From Pseudomonadota bacterium (lineage in GTDB: Bacteria > Pseudomonadota > Alphaproteobacteria > Rhodospirillales > Magnetospirillaceae): a stretch of 64,000 bases of DNA. The position numbers were made by a program, and so were the translations under genes. Location: positions 124,001-188,000 of the forward strand of contig JAJXWP010000001.1 in NCBI GenBank assembly GCA_021781575.1, read 5' to 3'. Below are positions 8,197-19,104 of this stretch, one piece after another. The notes below the pieces were generated by a model. It saw nothing but the letters and a program-made list of their open reading frames with translations, had not been told where the DNA came from and made no database searches. Position 1 is the stretch's first letter. The number at the start of each line of letters is the position of its first letter.

Positions 8197-8624
8197 GCGA
8201 GTCCTATTTGTGGATCAAGGCGGTGCATGTAATCGCCGTTATCTCCTGGATGGCCGGGCTCTTGTACATGCCGCGGCTTTTCGTCTATCACACCGAAGCA
8301 AAATCCGGATCGGAGGCGTCCGAACTGTTCAAGGTGATGGAACGCCGGCTGATGTTCGCCATTACCATGCCAGCCGGGGCAGTGGCATGGGCTCTGGGCC
8401 TGGTGATGATCAGCCAGATCGGCTTGGCCGGAAACGGCTGGCTGCACGCCAAGCTGGCTCTGGTGGTGCTGCTGACGCTGTTCAATGTATGGATGGAACG
8501 GTGGCGCCGGGCCTTTGCCGGCGACCGCAACCGACATCCTCAGCGCTTTTTTCGCGTCGCCAACGAGATGCCGACCCTGCTGATGATCGGCATCGTCATT
8601 CTGGTGGTGGTCAAACCGTTCTAA
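8193..8624 (+). CDS. hemJ: Protoporphyrinogen IX oxidase, HemJ type
   Basis: A 143-residue membrane protein with about four transmembrane helices. HemJ oxidises protoporphyrinogen IX to protoporphyrin IX in bacteria lacking HemG/HemY. Visible signatures are AVHVIAVISWMAGLLYMPRLFVYH near the start (conserved histidine and arginine) and RFFRVANEMPTLLMIGIV near the end. The ATG at 8193 overlaps the hemH stop, so the last two enzymes are translationally coupled although HemJ acts before HemH. Position between hemH and rho is conserved in the class. Confidence 0.93.
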   Translation: MSESYLWIKAVHVIAVISWMAGLLYMPRLFVYHTEAKSGSEASELFKVMERRLMFAITMPAGAVAWALGLVMISQIGLAGNGWLHAKLALVVLLTLFNVWMERWRRAFAGDRNRHPQRFFRVANEMPTLLMIGIVILVVVKPF

Positions 8625-8818
8625 GGAAAGAAGGGATCATTCCAATTCTCCGTTTGACTTGATTGCCCGATTTGGATAATTCTGCGGAATCCCCAGGGGT
8701 TCGACCCGACTTCCACTAAACGTCGTGTTCACCGGGCCGTAATGTCCGGTTCGGCACCGTCCCGGGCCTCAAGGGCCAATCTTCCCTCATCCTCTCATCC
8801 CCGCATGCTGGACTTGCC

Positions 8819-10075
<1,257 letters not shown>

Positions 10076-10094
10076 GAAGAAGATGTTTCAAGAC

Positions 10095-10132
10095 GGGCGG
10101 TGTTTCACGTGAAACACCGCCCTTTCTTTTTT
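10095..10132 (+). terminator. Rho-independent terminator of rho, containing a parS site
   Basis: A perfect 28-base palindrome at 10095-10122 (GGGCGG, the 16-bp parS, CCGCCC) is followed by a T-rich run at 10123-10132. The loop-proximal part of the stem is exactly the ParB-binding sequence. The T-run on the plus strand assigns it to rho; the convergent oxidoreductase gene starts its stop codon just beyond. Confidence 0.88.
10101..10116. promoter_or_regulatory. parS: parS site 1 (perfect)
   Basis: TGTTTCACGTGAAACA is identical to the consensus ParB/Spo0J binding palindrome. It sits about 9 kb from parA-parB and 4 kb from the origin, where ParB would load to segregate the origin region. Confidence 0.9.
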
Positions 10133-11109
10133 CAGACGATAAACACCGTCGAGCCGGTGGTCTTGCGGGCTTCGAGGTCTCTATGGGCCTGTGCCGCTTC
10201 TGCCAAGGGGTAGGTTTGCCGTACTTCGATCTTGACATCGCCGCTACGCACCACCCCGAACAGCTCGGCGGCGCTGGCGACCAGATCCGCTCGTTCGGCG
10301 GTATAGGTCATCAAACTGGGGCGGGTGAGATATAGCGAGCCCTTGGCCGACAGGATGCCGGGATCGAAAGGCTGAACCGACCCGGAAGACTGACCGAAGC
10401 TGACCAGCATGCCGCGCGGCTTCAGGCAATCGAGAGAGCGCATGAAGGTATCCTTGCCCACCGAATCATAGACCACAGGCACGCCCTTGCCGTTGGTCAG
10501 CTCCTTGACCCGGGCGACGAAGTCTTCCTTGGTATAGTCGATCACATGGTCGGCACCGTGCGCACGGGCGAGGGCGCATTTGGCCTCACCGCCGGCGGTG
10601 CCGATGACGGTGACGCCGAGATGCTTGGCCCATTGGCAGGCGATCAGGCCGACACCACCGGCCGCGGCATGGAACAGGATGGTATCACCCGGCTGAACCC
10701 GATAGGTGGAGCGCAGCAGGTACTGGGCGGTCATCCCCTGCAGCATCATCGCCGCGGCCTGGGTGTCGGAAATATCGTCCGGTAGGACCACCAGCCGGTG
10801 CGCCGGCATGATGCGCTGTTGCGCATAGGCGCCGGGTGGCGGGCTGGCGTAGGCGACGCGATCACCAACCTTGACCTCGGTGACGTTGGAACCAATCTGT
10901 TCGACCACACCGGCGGCCTCCATGCCGATGACTGCCGGCATCTTCGGCAGGGGATAGAGCCCCGTGCGGTGATAGACGTCGATGAAATTGAGGCCGACCG
11001 CCTTGTGGCGGACCAAGGCCTCGCCCGGCCCGGGGGTTCCAACCTCGACATCCTCCCAGAGCATTTGCTCGGGGCCGCCGGGCTGATGAATGCGGATGGC
11101 TTTCGTCAC
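10132..11109 (-). CDS. qor: NADPH:quinone oxidoreductase, zeta-crystallin-like MDR family
   Basis: A 325-residue zinc-independent medium-chain dehydrogenase/reductase. It shows the GroES-like N-domain with GLNFIDVYHRTGLYP, EAAGVVEQIG and VKVGDRVAY, then the nucleotide-binding fold HAAAGGVGLIACQWAK. QOR enzymes reduce quinones using NADPH. The GTG start at 11109 is preceded by GGAG six bases upstream (CGGAGATTCCC), which decides against the long upstream extension. It converges on rho and lies downstream of ogt. Confidence 0.9.
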   Translation of the reverse strand: MTKAIRIHQPGGPEQMLWEDVEVGTPGPGEALVRHKAVGLNFIDVYHRTGLYPLPKMPAVIGMEAAGVVEQIGSNVTEVKVGDRVAYASPPPGAYAQQRIMPAHRLVVLPDDISDTQAAAMMLQGMTAQYLLRSTYRVQPGDTILFHAAAGGVGLIACQWAKHLGVTVIGTAGGEAKCALARAHGADHVIDYTKEDFVARVKELTNGKGVPVVYDSVGKDTFMRSLDCLKPRGMLVSFGQSSGSVQPFDPGILSAKGSLYLTRPSLMTYTAERADLVASAAELFGVVRSGDVKIEVRQTYPLAEAAQAHRDLEARKTTGSTVFIV

Positions 11110-11153
11110 GGGAATCTCCGTCTTGTTAGGCGCAAAGCCGGGATAGCTGGCGG

Positions 11154-11606
11154 TCAGCTGCCCGGCCATCCTTCGAGGGTGAGCAGGAAACGCTTGGTAT
11201 CCAAGCCTTCCAGGCCGGAATAGCCGCCCAGAGATCCGCCGGCGGCCACCACTCGATGGCATGGGACGATAATCGGCAATGGGTTGCGGGCGCATGCACC
11301 GCCGATCGCACGGGCGGCACTGCCCAACTCCGCGGCCAGGTCTCCGTACCGGCGCACTTCACCATAGGGAATATGCTGCAGACTGGCCCAGACCTTCCGT
11401 TGGAAGGCGCTGCCGCTCGGCGCCAGGGGCAGGTCGAAGCCCTGCCGCTCTCCGTCGAAATATTGCTCGAGCTGGTTCCGGCCTTCGCCCAACAGCGGTG
11501 TCTCGGTTCCACCATCGACCCGACCCCACTCGAGAGCGACGATCTTGCCGCCTTCCTCGAACAGGGTCAGATCACCAAGGGGGCTCTTCAAGGAAAGATA
11601 AGACAT
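11154..11606 (-). CDS. ogt: Methylated-DNA--[protein]-cysteine S-methyltransferase
   Basis: A 150-residue suicide repair protein that removes methyl groups from O6-methylguanine in DNA. The active-site motif IVPCHRV is present with the acceptor cysteine, followed by GGSLGGYSGLE, and the DNA-binding FQRKVWASLQHIPYGEVRRYGDLA segment precedes it. It is a short, single-domain Ogt/MGMT without the Ada regulatory part. Downstream on the same strand is qor (44-bp gap). Confidence 0.93.
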   Translation of the reverse strand: MSYLSLKSPLGDLTLFEEGGKIVALEWGRVDGGTETPLLGEGRNQLEQYFDGERQGFDLPLAPSGSAFQRKVWASLQHIPYGEVRRYGDLAAELGSAARAIGGACARNPLPIIVPCHRVVAAGGSLGGYSGLEGLDTKRFLLTLEGWPGS

Positions 11607-11627
11607 AGCGCCTACCTTAATCCCAGG

Positions 11628-13652
11628 TTAACCGGCTGCCAAGGCGGTGTGCAGGGCTTCCGGGTCGGTGAGGGGAAGGGAGCAGACGGGACCGCGGCAG
11701 ACAAATGCTGCCGAGCCGCCATCGACGGCAGCGATCTTGCCGGCGGCGAGATGATCCGGCGGTACGGGCTGGTCGGCATCGAGGACGGTCAGCAACAGGT
11801 TCGGCAGGGCGACATCGGCAGCGGCATGGGCGAGTTCCAGCCGTCGAGCGTCGCCGGCCGGACCGACCACGACCACCTGCACGGCGGTGTTCAGCAGTTC
11901 CCAGCCGTTCAGCATGGTGGTCATGGTGGGCAGGGTGCTTTCGACCTCGCCGGAGAAGGCGGCCAGGGTCTCTTCTGCCCGGTGGCGATAGCGGTCCTCG
12001 CCGGTGTGATAAAACAGTCGTGCCAGGACCTCCACCATCACGCCGTTGCCGGATGGGGTCGCATGGTCGGTAGCGCTCTTGCTGCGAACGATCAGTTGGC
12101 CGGCATCGTCGGCGGTGAAGAAATAGCCGCCCCGCTGGTCATCCCAGTAGTGGTCATCGGCGATCGCCGCCCAGGCCCTGGCCTGTTCGAGATAGTCAGC
12201 GATGCCGGTGACGGAATAGAGAACCAATGCGGCACGTGCCATTTGGGCGTAGTCGTCAAGCATCGCTTCGGTCTGCCGCCGACCCTGTCGCAGGCTATGG
12301 ACCAGGCGATCGCCGCGCCGGGCATGGTCGCGGATGGCGCTGAACGCCCGACGAGCCAAGGCGAGCCAGTCAGGATTGTGGAAAACCAGGGAGGCATTCG
12401 CCAGAGCGGCAATCATCATGCCGTTCCAGTCGCTCAATAGCTTGTCGTCACGTTGCGGCGGGCTCCGTCTCGATCGTTCAATCAACAGAATGCGGCGCGC
12501 TCGCGCCAATTGCTGCTCCGTGGGATCGTCCGGCGATGACAGCGGACGATAGCGCGTCAGGATGGTGTGACCTTCCCAATTTCCCGAAGCGGTGACGCCA
12601 TAGGCTTGCTTGAATGGAAAAGCCAATTCCAGGGGCAGCAGGCGGTCGATCTCATCAGCGCTCCAGACATAGTATTTTCCTTCCTCACCTTCCGAGTCGG
12701 CATCGACGGTGGCGGCGAAGGCGCCAAATTCAGCCGTCATGTCGCGGGCGACCCAGGCAATGGTTTCGGCAATCCGCTGGGCGTAGAGCGGTGATCGGGT
12801 AGCCTGCCAGACCTGGGTCAGCAACTCGATCAACTGGGCATTGTCGTAAAGCATCTTTTCGAAATGCGGCACCGTCCAGGTTTCGTCGGTGGCATAGCGG
12901 GCGAAGCCGCCGCCCAGATGATCATAGATTCCACCTTGGCACATCTTGTCCAAGGTGAGGATAACCGCCTGGCACAGGTCCTTGTTGGCGTCGCGCAAGC
13001 CTGCCCGCCAGAGAAAGGCGAACAATGAGGTTTGAGGAAACTTCGGTGCGCCCTTCAGGCCGCCGTGGCTAAAATCGACGGCCGGCAGCAGCGCTCGGGC
13101 GCCTCGATCGAGCAGATCCATCGACGGCAGCCCTCCCTGTTCGGGCTCTGCCTGCCGGGCCAGAGCCTCTTTCAGGGCGGCGACATTGGTCGCGACTCGT
13201 TGCGGATCCCGCTGGTAGGCCGCCGAGACACCGACCAGAACGTCGTGGAAGGCGGGCCGGCCGTAGCGCGGGGCCGGCGGGAAATAGGTGCCACCCCAGA
13301 ATGGCTCGGCATCGGGCGTCAGGAACATGGTAAGCGGCCAGCCGCCGGGCTGGCCGAGGAACGCCAGTGCGGTCTGGTAGATCATGTCGATGTCGGGACG
13401 TTCCTCGCGATCGACCTTGACCGGGATGAACAGTTCGTTGATCAGCTTCGCAGTGCTTTCGTCCTCGAAGCTTTCATGGGCCATCACATGGCACCAGTGG
13501 CAGGCGGCATAGCCGATCGACAGCAGGATCGGCTTGTTGCCGGCTTTGGCCGTCGCCAGCGCCTCCTCACCCCAAGGGCGCCAATGCACCGGATTGGTCC
13601 GGTGCTGGAGCAGATAGGGGCTGGTCTCTTGATCAAGAAGATTACGGCTCAT
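11628..13652 (-). CDS. YyaL/SSP411-type thioredoxin-domain protein (DUF255)
   Basis: A 674-residue protein with an N-terminal thioredoxin-like domain (about 1-165) starting [14 protein letters not shown] and carrying ACHWCHVM, followed by an alpha/alpha-barrel resembling N-acylglucosamine epimerases and glycosidases ([32 protein letters not shown]). This is the spermatogenesis-associated protein 20/YyaL family; its biochemical role is unsettled. Length (670-700 aa) matches the family. It is divergent from the DUF6489-like gene. Confidence 0.88.
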   Translation of the reverse strand: MSRNLLDQETSPYLLQHRTNPVHWRPWGEEALATAKAGNKPILLSIGYAACHWCHVMAHESFEDESTAKLINELFIPVKVDREERPDIDMIYQTALAFLGQPGGWPLTMFLTPDAEPFWGGTYFPPAPRYGRPAFHDVLVGVSAAYQRDPQRVATNVAALKEALARQAEPEQGGLPSMDLLDRGARALLPAVDFSHGGLKGAPKFPQTSLFAFLWRAGLRDANKDLCQAVILTLDKMCQGGIYDHLGGGFARYATDETWTVPHFEKMLYDNAQLIELLTQVWQATRSPLYAQRIAETIAWVARDMTAEFGAFAATVDADSEGEEGKYYVWSADEIDRLLPLELAFPFKQAYGVTASGNWEGHTILTRYRPLSSPDDPTEQQLARARRILLIERSRRSPPQRDDKLLSDWNGMMIAALANASLVFHNPDWLALARRAFSAIRDHARRGDRLVHSLRQGRRQTEAMLDDYAQMARAALVLYSVTGIADYLEQARAWAAIADDHYWDDQRGGYFFTADDAGQLIVRSKSATDHATPSGNGVMVEVLARLFYHTGEDRYRHRAEETLAAFSGEVESTLPTMTTMLNGWELLNTAVQVVVVGPAGDARRLELAHAAADVALPNLLLTVLDADQPVPPDHLAAGKIAAVDGGSAAFVCRGPVCSLPLTDPEALHTALAAG

Positions 13653-13764
13653 GGACGGGTTTCATGTCGGGCGTTGCGGTCAAGGGAGTGAAGGCTTAGT
13701 TTGGGTCGCCAAGAGGGAGTTGCAACCTCGGGCGGTGGGTCGGAATAGCCTGGAGGAGAAGCCG

Positions 13765-14016
13765 GTGAAGATTACCTTCGATGTGGACTGCACTCCGGAA
13801 GAAGCCCGCGCCTTTTTTGGTTTGCCCGATGTCAAGCCGATGCAGGATGTAGTGTTGAAGAAGATCGAAAACCGGATGCTGGCCAATCTCGAAGCGATGA
13901 GTCCGGAAGCTCTGCTCCGGGCCTGGCTGCCGGCCAGCGTGCAGGGAATGGAACAGTTGCAAAAAATTTTCTGGTCGGCCTTTCAAAACGGGCAGATGCG
14001 TGCCAAACAGGAATAG
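13765..14016 (+). CDS. Small DUF6489-like protein
   Basis: An 83-residue acidic/amphipathic protein starting MKITFDVDCTPEEARAFFGLPD and ending with ELLRAWLP-like and FWSAFQNG segments. It resembles a small conserved alphaproteobacterial family (DUF6489) seen next to ferredoxin-like and mnmE genes, but it has no known activity. The GTG start at 13765 is preceded by an excellent GGAGGAG at 13752-13758; the upstream ATG at 13651 would add a non-conserved tail overlapping the divergent gene. Confidence 0.72.
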   Translation: MKITFDVDCTPEEARAFFGLPDVKPMQDVVLKKIENRMLANLEAMSPEALLRAWLPASVQGMEQLQKIFWSAFQNGQMRAKQE

Positions 14017-14039
14017 TACCGAACAGGAAAGGTCGCCCA

Positions 14040-14405
14040 TTGTCGTTGCCGCCGGATCCGCCTCCCTATTTTCGCCTTCACGTTTTTGTCTGCACCAACC
14101 GCCGCCCCGATGGACATCCCCGCGGATCCTGTGCCGCCAAGGGGTCGGAACGGCTGCGTGACTATCTGAAGGCGCGGGCCAAGGAACTGGGGCTGGGCGA
14201 TGTTCGTATCAACAGTGCCGGCTGCCTTGATCGCTGCGAACTGGGACCGACCATGGTGGTCTACCCGGAGGGTGTCTGGTACCAATACCGCAGCACCGAG
14301 GACATCGACGAGATCCTGTCCACCCATCTGGTGCGCGGCGGCCGGGTGGAGCGCCTGATGCTGCGGCCGGAAGACGGGCCCGCCGGCGGTTACGGCGTCG
14401 CCTGA
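14040..14405 (+). CDS. (2Fe-2S) ferredoxin domain protein, thioredoxin-like
   Basis: A 121-residue protein of the thioredoxin-like [2Fe-2S] ferredoxin family. Four cysteines are placed as expected: FVCTNRR, GSCAAKG, and GCLDRCELGP near residue 62-66, followed by MVVYPEGVWY. Related proteins include the 24-kDa Complex I subunit fold and stand-alone (2Fe-2S) proteins of unknown partners. Start is TTG at 14040 after AGGAAAGG. It ends 13 bases before mnmE, so the two may be cotranscribed. Confidence 0.85.
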   Translation: MSLPPDPPPYFRLHVFVCTNRRPDGHPRGSCAAKGSERLRDYLKARAKELGLGDVRINSAGCLDRCELGPTMVVYPEGVWYQYRSTEDIDEILSTHLVRGGRVERLMLRPEDGPAGGYGVA

Positions 14406-14418
14406 TCGTCGGCCGCTC

Positions 14419-15753
14419 TTGATCGGCCACGCCACCATTTTTGCCTTGGCCAGCGGAGCGGGGAAGGCCGGCATTGCCGTCTATCGGTTGTCGGGGCCAG
14501 ATGCCGGCCGGGTCTTGATGCTGTTGTCGGGCCGGCCTCTGCCGACACCGCGCCTGGCGGTGCGTGTTCGGCTCGCCATGCCGCCGGCCGGTGAATTGAT
14601 CGACGACGGCTTGGCTTTGTGGTTTCCCGGCCCAGCCAGCTTTACCGGCGAGGACGTGGCCGAACTGCATCTGCACGGCGGGCGGGCGGTGGCCACGGCG
14701 GTGACGACAGCCTTGCTGTCGCTGGGCCTCAGGCCGGCTGAGCCGGGGGAATTCAGTCGCCGGGCGTTCGAGGCGGGAAAGCTCGACCTCACGCAAGCCG
14801 AAGCGATCGCCGATTTGGTGGCGGCCGAGACGGCGGCTCAGCGGCGTCAGGCCTTGCGTCAAATGGACGGGGCGCTGATGCGTCTTTACGACGACTGGCG
14901 TGACCGCCTGTTGCGCAGCCAGGCCCATTTGGAAGCCGAAATCGATTTTTCCGACGAGGATCTGCCGGGTGGTCTCGGAGTCGAAGCGCGACAGCGGCTC
15001 GCCGAATTGGCCGAGGCGATGGCGGCCCACCTGGCCGACGGCGCTCGCGGTGAGCGGCTGCGCGACGGTCTGTCCGTCGCCATCCTAGGGGCGCCAAACG
15101 TGGGGAAGTCCAGCCTGTTGAACCGCATCGCCGGGCGCGATGCGGCCATCGTTTCGGCGACTGCGGGAACGACCAGGGATGTGATCGACGTTCATCTGGA
15201 CTTGGCCGGCTATCCGGTGATGCTGGCCGATACCGCCGGGTTGCGGGACGCCATAGAGGCGGTGGAGGAGGAAGGCATCCGACGGGCCCGGGCGCGTGCG
15301 GACAGTGCCGATATCCGTCTGGTGGTATTCGACGCGACCGCGTTGCCCGAATTGGACGGAGCCAGTCTGGCCTTGATCGATGAACGGGCGATCCCGGTGC
15401 TCAACAAGCTGGATCGGGCTGCGGTACCATTGCCGACGAGCATCGCCGGCAGGCCGGCGATCGCCGTGTCGGCGGCGGTCGGAGAAGGCATGGACGGCCT
15501 GCTTGCCCTGTTGGAAACCCGCGCCGTGGCGGCTCTGGAAGGGAGCGGGGCACCGGTGCTGACGAGGGCCCGACATCGGGCGGCCATCGAAGAAGCGGAG
15601 GTGGCGTTGCGCCGGGCGCTCAACGCGGGGCTTCCCGAACTGGCGGCGGAGGATGTAAGAGTGGCGGCTCGGGCGCTGGGGCGGATCACCGGACGGGTAG
15701 ATGTGGAAGAAATGCTCGACGTCATCTTCCGGGAATTCTGTATCGGCAAGTGA
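14419..15753 (+). CDS. mnmE: tRNA modification GTPase MnmE
   Basis: A 444-residue GTPase that with MnmG installs cm5/cmnm5 groups on the wobble uridine of certain tRNAs. N-terminal folate-binding domain (about 1-115), then a helical domain interrupted by the G domain: G1 GAPNVGKSS, DTAGL, NKLD. The C-terminal FCIGK carries the catalytic cysteine. It starts with TTG at 14419 (MIGHATIFALASGAGKAG). Followed after 24 bases by its partner mnmG. Confidence 0.95.
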   Translation: MIGHATIFALASGAGKAGIAVYRLSGPDAGRVLMLLSGRPLPTPRLAVRVRLAMPPAGELIDDGLALWFPGPASFTGEDVAELHLHGGRAVATAVTTALLSLGLRPAEPGEFSRRAFEAGKLDLTQAEAIADLVAAETAAQRRQALRQMDGALMRLYDDWRDRLLRSQAHLEAEIDFSDEDLPGGLGVEARQRLAELAEAMAAHLADGARGERLRDGLSVAILGAPNVGKSSLLNRIAGRDAAIVSATAGTTRDVIDVHLDLAGYPVMLADTAGLRDAIEAVEEEGIRRARARADSADIRLVVFDATALPELDGASLALIDERAIPVLNKLDRAAVPLPTSIAGRPAIAVSAAVGEGMDGLLALLETRAVAALEGSGAPVLTRARHRAAIEEAEVALRRALNAGLPELAAEDVRVAARALGRITGRVDVEEMLDVIFREFCIGK

Positions 15754-15777
15754 TGCTGTTGTTAGGCTGCAGGAAGA

Positions 15778-17652
15778 ATGCACAATAAGGTCGACGTGAT
15801 CGTCATCGGGGCGGGACATGCCGGCTGTGAAGCCGCGGCCGCCGCGGCGCGAATGGGCGCGCGAACGCTGTTACTGACTCACCGGTTAGAAACTATCGGC
15901 GAGATGAGTTGTAATCCGGCCATCGGCGGCCTGGCCAAAGGGCAGCTGGTGCGGGAAATCGATGCCCTTGATGGCCTGATGGGGCGTGTCATCGATCGCG
16001 CCGGTATCCAGTTTCGTATCCTCAATCGCAGCAAGGGACCGGCTGTGCAAGGGCCGCGTGCTCAGGCTGACCGTAAACTCTATCGTCGGGCCATGGCCGA
16101 GGCGTTGGCTGAGACGGCCAATCTCGAGGTGCGGGCGGCGGCGGTCGAGGATCTGGTGGTCGGCGAGCCGGGGAATCGGCTGTGTGGGGTAATGACGGCT
16201 GACGGAGACGTCATTAGCGCCGGCGCCGTGGTGCTGACCACGGGGACTTTCCTGTCGGGGCTGATCCATATCGGCGAGCGCCGCTACCCCGCCGGGCGCA
16301 TGGGTGATGCGCCCAGCCTGGGACTGTCGGCCACCCTGAAGCGCCTGGGTTTTACCGTCGGCCGCCTGAAGACCGGCACGCCGTGCCGACTCGACGGACG
16401 CAGCATCGACTGGGCGGCCCTTGAGGCTCAGGCCGGTGACGATCCGGCGGTGCCGTTTTCTTTCCTTACAGAGGCCATCACCACGCCGCAGGTCACCTGC
16501 GGCATCACCGGCACCACCACCGCCTCGCATGAGCTGATTCGCGCCAACCTGCATCGGGCACCCATGTATTCGGGCCAGATCGGCAGCGTCGGCCCGCGCT
16601 ATTGTCCGAGCATCGAGGATAAGGTGGTGCGCTTTGCCGAGCGGGATCGCCACCAGATCTTTCTGGAACCGGAAGGGCTGGACGATCACACCGTTTACCC
16701 CAACGGCATCTCGACCTCATTGCCGGAAGACGTCCAGCGCCAGCTGCTGACCACCATTCCCGGCCTCGAGCGGGCCGTCATGCTTCGCCCGGGCTATGCC
16801 ATCGAATATGATTTCGTCGACCCGAGAGAGTTGGGTCCCGACCTCGAGACCCGCCGTGTCGAAGGTCTGTTCTTGGCCGGACAGATCAACGGCACCACCG
16901 GCTATGAAGAGGCGGCGGCGCAAGGTCTGCTGGCCGGGATCAATGCCGCCCGGCGGGCCGGGCAGGGGGGCGAGCCCTTGGTTCTGGATCGCGCCGAGGC
17001 CTATATTGGTGTGCTGGTCGACGACCTGGTGACCCGCGGCACTGCCGAACCCTATCGCATGTTCACCTCCCGTGCCGAATACCGGCTGGTCCTGCGGGCT
17101 GACAACGCCGATCTGCGGCTGACGCCCAGGGGCCTCGTCGCAGGTTGCGTGGGCGCCGGGCGCCAGCAGGCGTTCGAACGCAAACTGGCGGCGCTGGACG
17201 AAGGGCGGCGGCTGATGCAGAGCCTCGGGGGAACGCCCAACGAGCTGCGCGCCCGTGGCGTGCCGGTCAATCAGGACGGGGTCCGGCGGTCGGCTCTGGA
17301 CCTGCTGCGCTATCCCGATGTGACCTGGGCGATGCTGCGGGGGTTGTGGCCCGAACTCAACGGATTGCGCCTCGATGTCGCCGAGCAGCTGGAAATTGAA
17401 GGTCGCTATGCCGGCTACCTGCAGCGTCAAGCGGCAGACATCGCCGCGTTCCGGCGGGACGAGAGCCTGGTACTGCCGAAGGATCTGGACTATGGGACGA
17501 TCGGCAGCCTGTCTTCAGAAGTACGCCTAAAGCTGGACCAGGCGCGGCCGGCGACGCTGGGGGCAGCCGGCCGCATCCCGGGGGTGACGCCAGCGGCGTT
17601 GACCGCTTTGCTGGCCCATGTCAAACGCCTTGGGCGGGACAAGGCGGCGTGA
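15778..17652 (+). CDS. mnmG: tRNA uridine-5-carboxymethylaminomethyl synthesis enzyme MnmG (GidA)
   Basis: A 624-residue FAD-dependent partner of MnmE. The FAD site is [12 protein letters not shown] at the N-terminus; family segments [25 protein letters not shown] and [21 protein letters not shown] follow, and the C-terminal domain binds tRNA and MnmE. Length is normal (about 620-630). The stop overlaps the rsmG start by four bases (GTGA at 17649). Confidence 0.96.
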   Translation: MHNKVDVIVIGAGHAGCEAAAAAARMGARTLLLTHRLETIGEMSCNPAIGGLAKGQLVREIDALDGLMGRVIDRAGIQFRILNRSKGPAVQGPRAQADRKLYRRAMAEALAETANLEVRAAAVEDLVVGEPGNRLCGVMTADGDVISAGAVVLTTGTFLSGLIHIGERRYPAGRMGDAPSLGLSATLKRLGFTVGRLKTGTPCRLDGRSIDWAALEAQAGDDPAVPFSFLTEAITTPQVTCGITGTTTASHELIRANLHRAPMYSGQIGSVGPRYCPSIEDKVVRFAERDRHQIFLEPEGLDDHTVYPNGISTSLPEDVQRQLLTTIPGLERAVMLRPGYAIEYDFVDPRELGPDLETRRVEGLFLAGQINGTTGYEEAAAQGLLAGINAARRAGQGGEPLVLDRAEAYIGVLVDDLVTRGTAEPYRMFTSRAEYRLVLRADNADLRLTPRGLVAGCVGAGRQQAFERKLAALDEGRRLMQSLGGTPNELRARGVPVNQDGVRRSALDLLRYPDVTWAMLRGLWPELNGLRLDVAEQLEIEGRYAGYLQRQAADIAAFRRDESLVLPKDLDYGTIGSLSSEVRLKLDQARPATLGAAGRIPGVTPAALTALLAHVKRLGRDKAA

Positions 17653-18302
17653 GCGTTTCACGTGAAACATCCGTTGCGGCGGGAAAGCCGTTGACCTTCA
17701 GCGAGTTTTCCTCGCTTGTTGCTGTTTCACGTGAAACAGGGGAGCGACTGCGGGCCTATGCTGACCTTTTGGTGAAATGGCAGGCGCGGATCAATCTCGT
17801 TGGTCCGGCTACTTTGCCCGACCTTTGGCGGCGGCATATGCTGGACTCGGCCCAACTGCTGCCGCTGCTTCGCCCGGGTCCGGTGCTCGACCTGGGATCG
17901 GGTGCGGGATTTCCCGGCTTGATCCTAGCCATCCTGCGCGCGGGAAGCGAAGCGGATCCCGTCCACCTGGTCGAATCGGATAGCCGGAAATGCGCCTTCC
18001 TGCGGGAAGTGGTGCGAGTGACCGGGGCCCCAGCGGTGGTCCACAACCAGCGCCTGGAACAAATGGAGCCGTTTAGCGTCGGAACCATCACCGCCCGGGC
18101 CTTGGCATCTTTGCCCAGGCTGCTGGAAATGGCCGAATCCTTTCTTTTTCCGGGGACAGAATGCCTGTTTCTGAAGGGGAAGGGCGGCGAAGATGAATTG
18201 ACCAAGGCCTCCAAAGATTGGATGATGCTGGTCGAACGGATACCTAGCCTAGCCGATCCGTCAGGGCTCATACTCCATTTGAGAGAGGTTCATCGTGGTT
18301 GA
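17649..18302 (+). CDS. rsmG: 16S rRNA (guanine527-N7)-methyltransferase RsmG (GidB)
   Basis: A 217-residue SAM-dependent methyltransferase for G527 of 16S rRNA. The SAM-binding loop is [10 protein letters not shown], preceded by [13 protein letters not shown] and followed by [15 protein letters not shown], all typical of RsmG. The GTG start overlaps the mnmG stop. The first 30 codons contain two parS palindromes, read as VSRET each time, so the N-terminus is constrained by ParB binding as well as coding. It overlaps parA by eight bases. Confidence 0.94.
   Translation: MSVSRETSVAAGKPLTFSEFSSLVAVSRETGERLRAYADLLVKWQARINLVGPATLPDLWRRHMLDSAQLLPLLRPGPVLDLGSGAGFPGLILAILRAGSEADPVHLVESDSRKCAFLREVVRVTGAPAVVHNQRLEQMEPFSVGTITARALASLPRLLEMAESFLFPGTECLFLKGKGGEDELTKASKDWMMLVERIPSLADPSGLILHLREVHRG
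17654..17669. promoter_or_regulatory. parS: parS site 2 (15 of 16)
   Basis: CGTTTCACGTGAAACA differs from the consensus only at the first base; the inner 14-bp palindrome GTTTCACGTGAAAC is intact. It spans codons 2-7 of rsmG. Confidence 0.82.
17723..17738. promoter_or_regulatory. parS: parS site 3 (perfect)
   Basis: TGTTTCACGTGAAACA, a perfect palindrome inside rsmG (codons 25-30), 69 bases after site 2 and about 570 bases before parA. Confidence 0.9.
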
Positions 18303-19104
18303 GATCGATTCCAGCCGCGGCGTCGGGGTGTCTCCGCGTATCATCGCGATCGCCAACCAGAAGGGCGGGGTCGGCAAGACCACCACCGCGATCAATCTGG
18401 CCACGGCCATGGCGGCAACCGGCCGGCGCGTGCTGATCATCGATATCGATCCGCAAGGCAATGCCAGCACCGGGCTGGGCGTGGACCGGCGGACCCGCAC
18501 CGTGACCTCCTATCACGTTCTGATCGACGAAGCGGGCATTGACCAGGCGGTCATCCCGACCATCATTCCCAATCTGTCTCTGGTGCCGTCTTCGATCGAC
18601 CTGTCGGGCGCCGAGATCGAGTTGGTGGACACGCCACGCCGTGAGCATCGTCTGGCCGAGGCGTTGGCCGGACAGACGGCCTACGATTTCGTTCTGATCG
18701 ATTGTCCGCCATCGCTCAATCTGCTGACGCTGAACGCCCTGGTGGCGGCCCAGGCGGTGATGGTCCCGTTGCAGTGTGAATTTTTTGCCCTGGAAGGCAT
18801 CAGCCATCTGGTCAAGACCATTGAACGGGTCCGCCAGGCATTCAACCCGGGCTTGCAGTTGCATGGCATCGTGCTGACCATGTTCGACAAGCGCAACAAT
18901 CTCTCCGACATGGTGGCGGCCGACGTGCGCGGCTATTTCGGCGACAAGGTGTACAAGACGGTGATTCCCAGGAACGTGCGCATTTCCGAAGCTCCCTCGC
19001 ACGGAAAGCCGGTGTTGCTCTATGACATGCGCTGTGCCGGAGCCGAGGCTTATATACATCTGGCGAGCGAAGTTCTGAAGCGCGAGCGGGAGTTGGTGGC
19101 ATGA
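18295..19104 (+). CDS. parA: Chromosome partitioning ATPase ParA
   Basis: A 269-residue MinD/ParA-family ATPase that works with ParB-parS to separate origins. It has the deviant Walker A KGGVGKTTTA (about 23-32), IDIDPQGNAS, and the Walker B region LIDCPPSLNLLTLNAL. It lacks an N-terminal helix-turn-helix, as expected for chromosomal (Soj-like) ParA. The GTG start at 18295 overlaps rsmG; the stop overlaps parB (ATGA at 19101), so the operon is tightly coupled. Confidence 0.95.
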   Translation: MVEIDSSRGVGVSPRIIAIANQKGGVGKTTTAINLATAMAATGRRVLIIDIDPQGNASTGLGVDRRTRTVTSYHVLIDEAGIDQAVIPTIIPNLSLVPSSIDLSGAEIELVDTPRREHRLAEALAGQTAYDFVLIDCPPSLNLLTLNALVAAQAVMVPLQCEFFALEGISHLVKTIERVRQAFNPGLQLHGIVLTMFDKRNNLSDMVAADVRGYFGDKVYKTVIPRNVRISEAPSHGKPVLLYDMRCAGAEAYIHLASEVLKRERELVA

